DNA of 64,000 nucleotides from Kribbella sandramycini. Lineage in GTDB: Bacteria > Actinomycetota > Actinomycetes > Propionibacteriales > Kribbellaceae. The notes beneath the pieces are model-generated. The model was not told the origin of the DNA and searched no databases. It saw only the letters and a program-made list of their open reading frames with translations. The position numbers and the translations under genes are program-made. Positions 62,968 to 64,000 of this stretch are shown here, in pieces. Numbering within the stretch: the first letter of the stretch is position 1; the number at the start of each line of letters is the position of its first letter. The stretch is from NCBI RefSeq assembly GCF_013131805.1, contig NZ_JABJRC010000001.1, positions 62,001 through 126,000 of the forward strand, in the 5' to 3' direction.

Positions 62968-64000
62968 ATGACCGCTTCCCTGGACCTCGTCGACGTCGAT
63001 TCGCTGCTCACCGCGGAGGAGGTCGACGTCCGGGCGGCCGCACGGCGGTTCGCGGACGAGCGGCTGCGGCCCGCACTGCCGGAGTGGTTCGAGAGCGGCA
63101 GTATCCCGGCGCGTGAGCTGGCCAAGGAGCTGGGCTCGCTGGGCTTCCTCGGCATGCACCTGACCGGCTACGGCTGCGCCGGGCTCGGCCCAGTGGCGTA
63201 CGGGCTGGCCTGTCTGGAGATCGAAGCGGCCGACTCCGGGATGCGGTCGCTCGTGTCGGTGCAGGGGTCGCTGGCGATGTACGCGATCTGGAAGTACGGC
63301 AGTGCCGCCCAGAAGGAGGAGTGGCTGCCGCGGATGTCGGCCGGCGAGGCCATCGGCTGCTTCGGGCTGACCGAGCCCGACTTCGGCTCCAACCCCGGCG
63401 GTATGCGGACCAACGCACGCCGCGACGGCGACGACTGGGTTCTGAACGGCTCGAAGATGTGGATCACCAACGGCTCGGTGGCCGACGTCGCCGTGGTTTG
63501 GGCGCGCACCGACGAAGGCGTCCGCGGCTTCGTCGTACCGGCTGGGACGCCTGGCTTCTCGGCGCCGGAGATCAAGCAGAAGATGTCGCTGCGCGCCTCC
63601 GTCACGTCGGAGCTTGTGCTGGACGACGTACGGCTGCCGGCGTCCGCCGTACTACCCGAGGCGCAGGGGCTTTCGGGGCCGCTGGGGTGTCTGAACGAGG
63701 CCCGCTTCGGCATCGTCTTCGGCGCGATGGGCGCGGCCCGCGACTGCCTCGAAACCGCCATCGCGTACGCCGGTGAGCGGACGGTCTTCGACAAGCCGCT
63801 GTCGGGCTACCAGCTCACCCAGGGCAAGATCGCCGACATGGCCGTCGAGCTGAACAAGGGCATCCTGCTCGCCGTCCACCTCGGCCGGCTCAAGGAGAAG
63901 GGCGCCCTGCGGCCCGAGCAGGTCAGCGTCGGGAAGCTGAACAACACCCGCGAGGCGATCGCGATCGCCCGGGAGTGCCGGACGATCCTGGCCGCCAACG
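62968..64000 (+). CDS. Acyl-CoA dehydrogenase, glutaryl-CoA dehydrogenase-like (cut by window end)
   Basis: Flavin-dependent acyl-CoA dehydrogenase, 344 codons visible. It has the amino helical domain (EVDVRAAARRFADERLRP), FAD motif CFGLTEPDFGSNPGGMRTNAR, VLNGSKMWITNGSVADV, and the carboxy part with FGIVFGAMGAARDCLETAIAYAGERTVFDKPLSGYQLTQGKIADM. The AERxxF..PL pattern and FGLTEPDFGSNPGGM match glutaryl-CoA dehydrogenase, which also decarboxylates. The catalytic Glu (about residue 365) would lie past the window edge. It starts at ATG 62968. Confidence 0.93.
   Translation, partial: MTASLDLVDVDSLLTAEEVDVRAAARRFADERLRPALPEWFESGSIPARELAKELGSLGFLGMHLTGYGCAGLGPVAYGLACLEIEAADSGMRSLVSVQGSLAMYAIWKYGSAAQKEEWLPRMSAGEAIGCFGLTEPDFGSNPGGMRTNARRDGDDWVLNGSKMWITNGSVADVAVVWARTDEGVRGFVVPAGTPGFSAPEIKQKMSLRASVTSELVLDDVRLPASAVLPEAQGLSGPLGCLNEARFGIVFGAMGAARDCLETAIAYAGERTVFDKPLSGYQLTQGKIADMAVELNKGILLAVHLGRLKEKGALRPEQVSVGKLNNTREAIAIARECRTILAAN

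Overview
The window is high-GC DNA with dense, mostly 4-bp-overlapping operons, GTG/TTG starts and leaderless-looking promoters. This points to an actinobacterium. The his-trp arrangement (hisA/priA, hisF, hisI, trpE, two Trp-linked membrane genes, trpC), the dxr-rseP-ispG block and the secreted Rhs, ricin and glycosidase genes fit a soil member of the Propionibacteriales such as Kribbella. That genus call is an inference.

Layout. 1-3388 (minus): trpC (cut by the edge), a HGxxPAAW peptide, the Trp-operon membrane protein, trpE and hisI. 3447-23490: accessory genes lying between hisI and hisF: an M19 dipeptidase, two GNAT acetyltransferases, a cysteine-free HesB-like protein, a heterodimeric ABC exporter, a TIGR03085-type protein, a DedA / metallo-hydrolase / membrane phosphodiesterase operon, a GH43 glycosidase, a PBP4-type carboxypeptidase, an ECF sigma factor with a membrane partner, an ArsR-MFS pair, a MarR-MFS pair and a MarR gene coupled to hisF. 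23487-33042: hisF, a secreted M1 peptidase, then a tightly packed minus-strand operon hisA, fatty-acyl-reductase/HAD fusion, zinc alcohol dehydrogenase, LarA-like enzyme, lysophospholipid acyltransferase. 33158-38526: a TSUP permease, a GNAT gene, a repeat-rich spacer, proS, DoxX and a DUF4081-type GNAT. 38570-58563: a second accessory block with an RHH-VOC-MFS operon, a GntR/LacI-type regulator divergent from a GH39-like glycosidase, a secreted Rhs/YD-repeat protein with a probable immunity gene, a secreted FG-GAP/ricin protein, a CGNR regulator divergent from two small alpha+beta proteins, and a MerR/thioredoxin pair. 58560-62268 (minus): the isoprenoid block ispG, rseP, dxr. 62344-64000: a DUF1707 protein and an acyl-CoA dehydrogenase running off the edge.

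The most interesting parts are two. One is the hisA-headed operon that looks like an uncharacterised pathway for a modified (ether-, alcohol- or hydroxyacyl-type) lipid. The other is the polymorphic-toxin locus at 44.5-51.5 kb. Several regulators carry clear palindromic operators over their own promoters: ArsR (19050-19081), MarR (22978-23001), RHH with CTAG every 8 bp (40598-40622), GntR/LacI (41712-41723), CGNR (56277-56289) and a 19-bp-spacer MerR promoter (57780-57810). The merR gene itself appears frameshifted just after its start codon.
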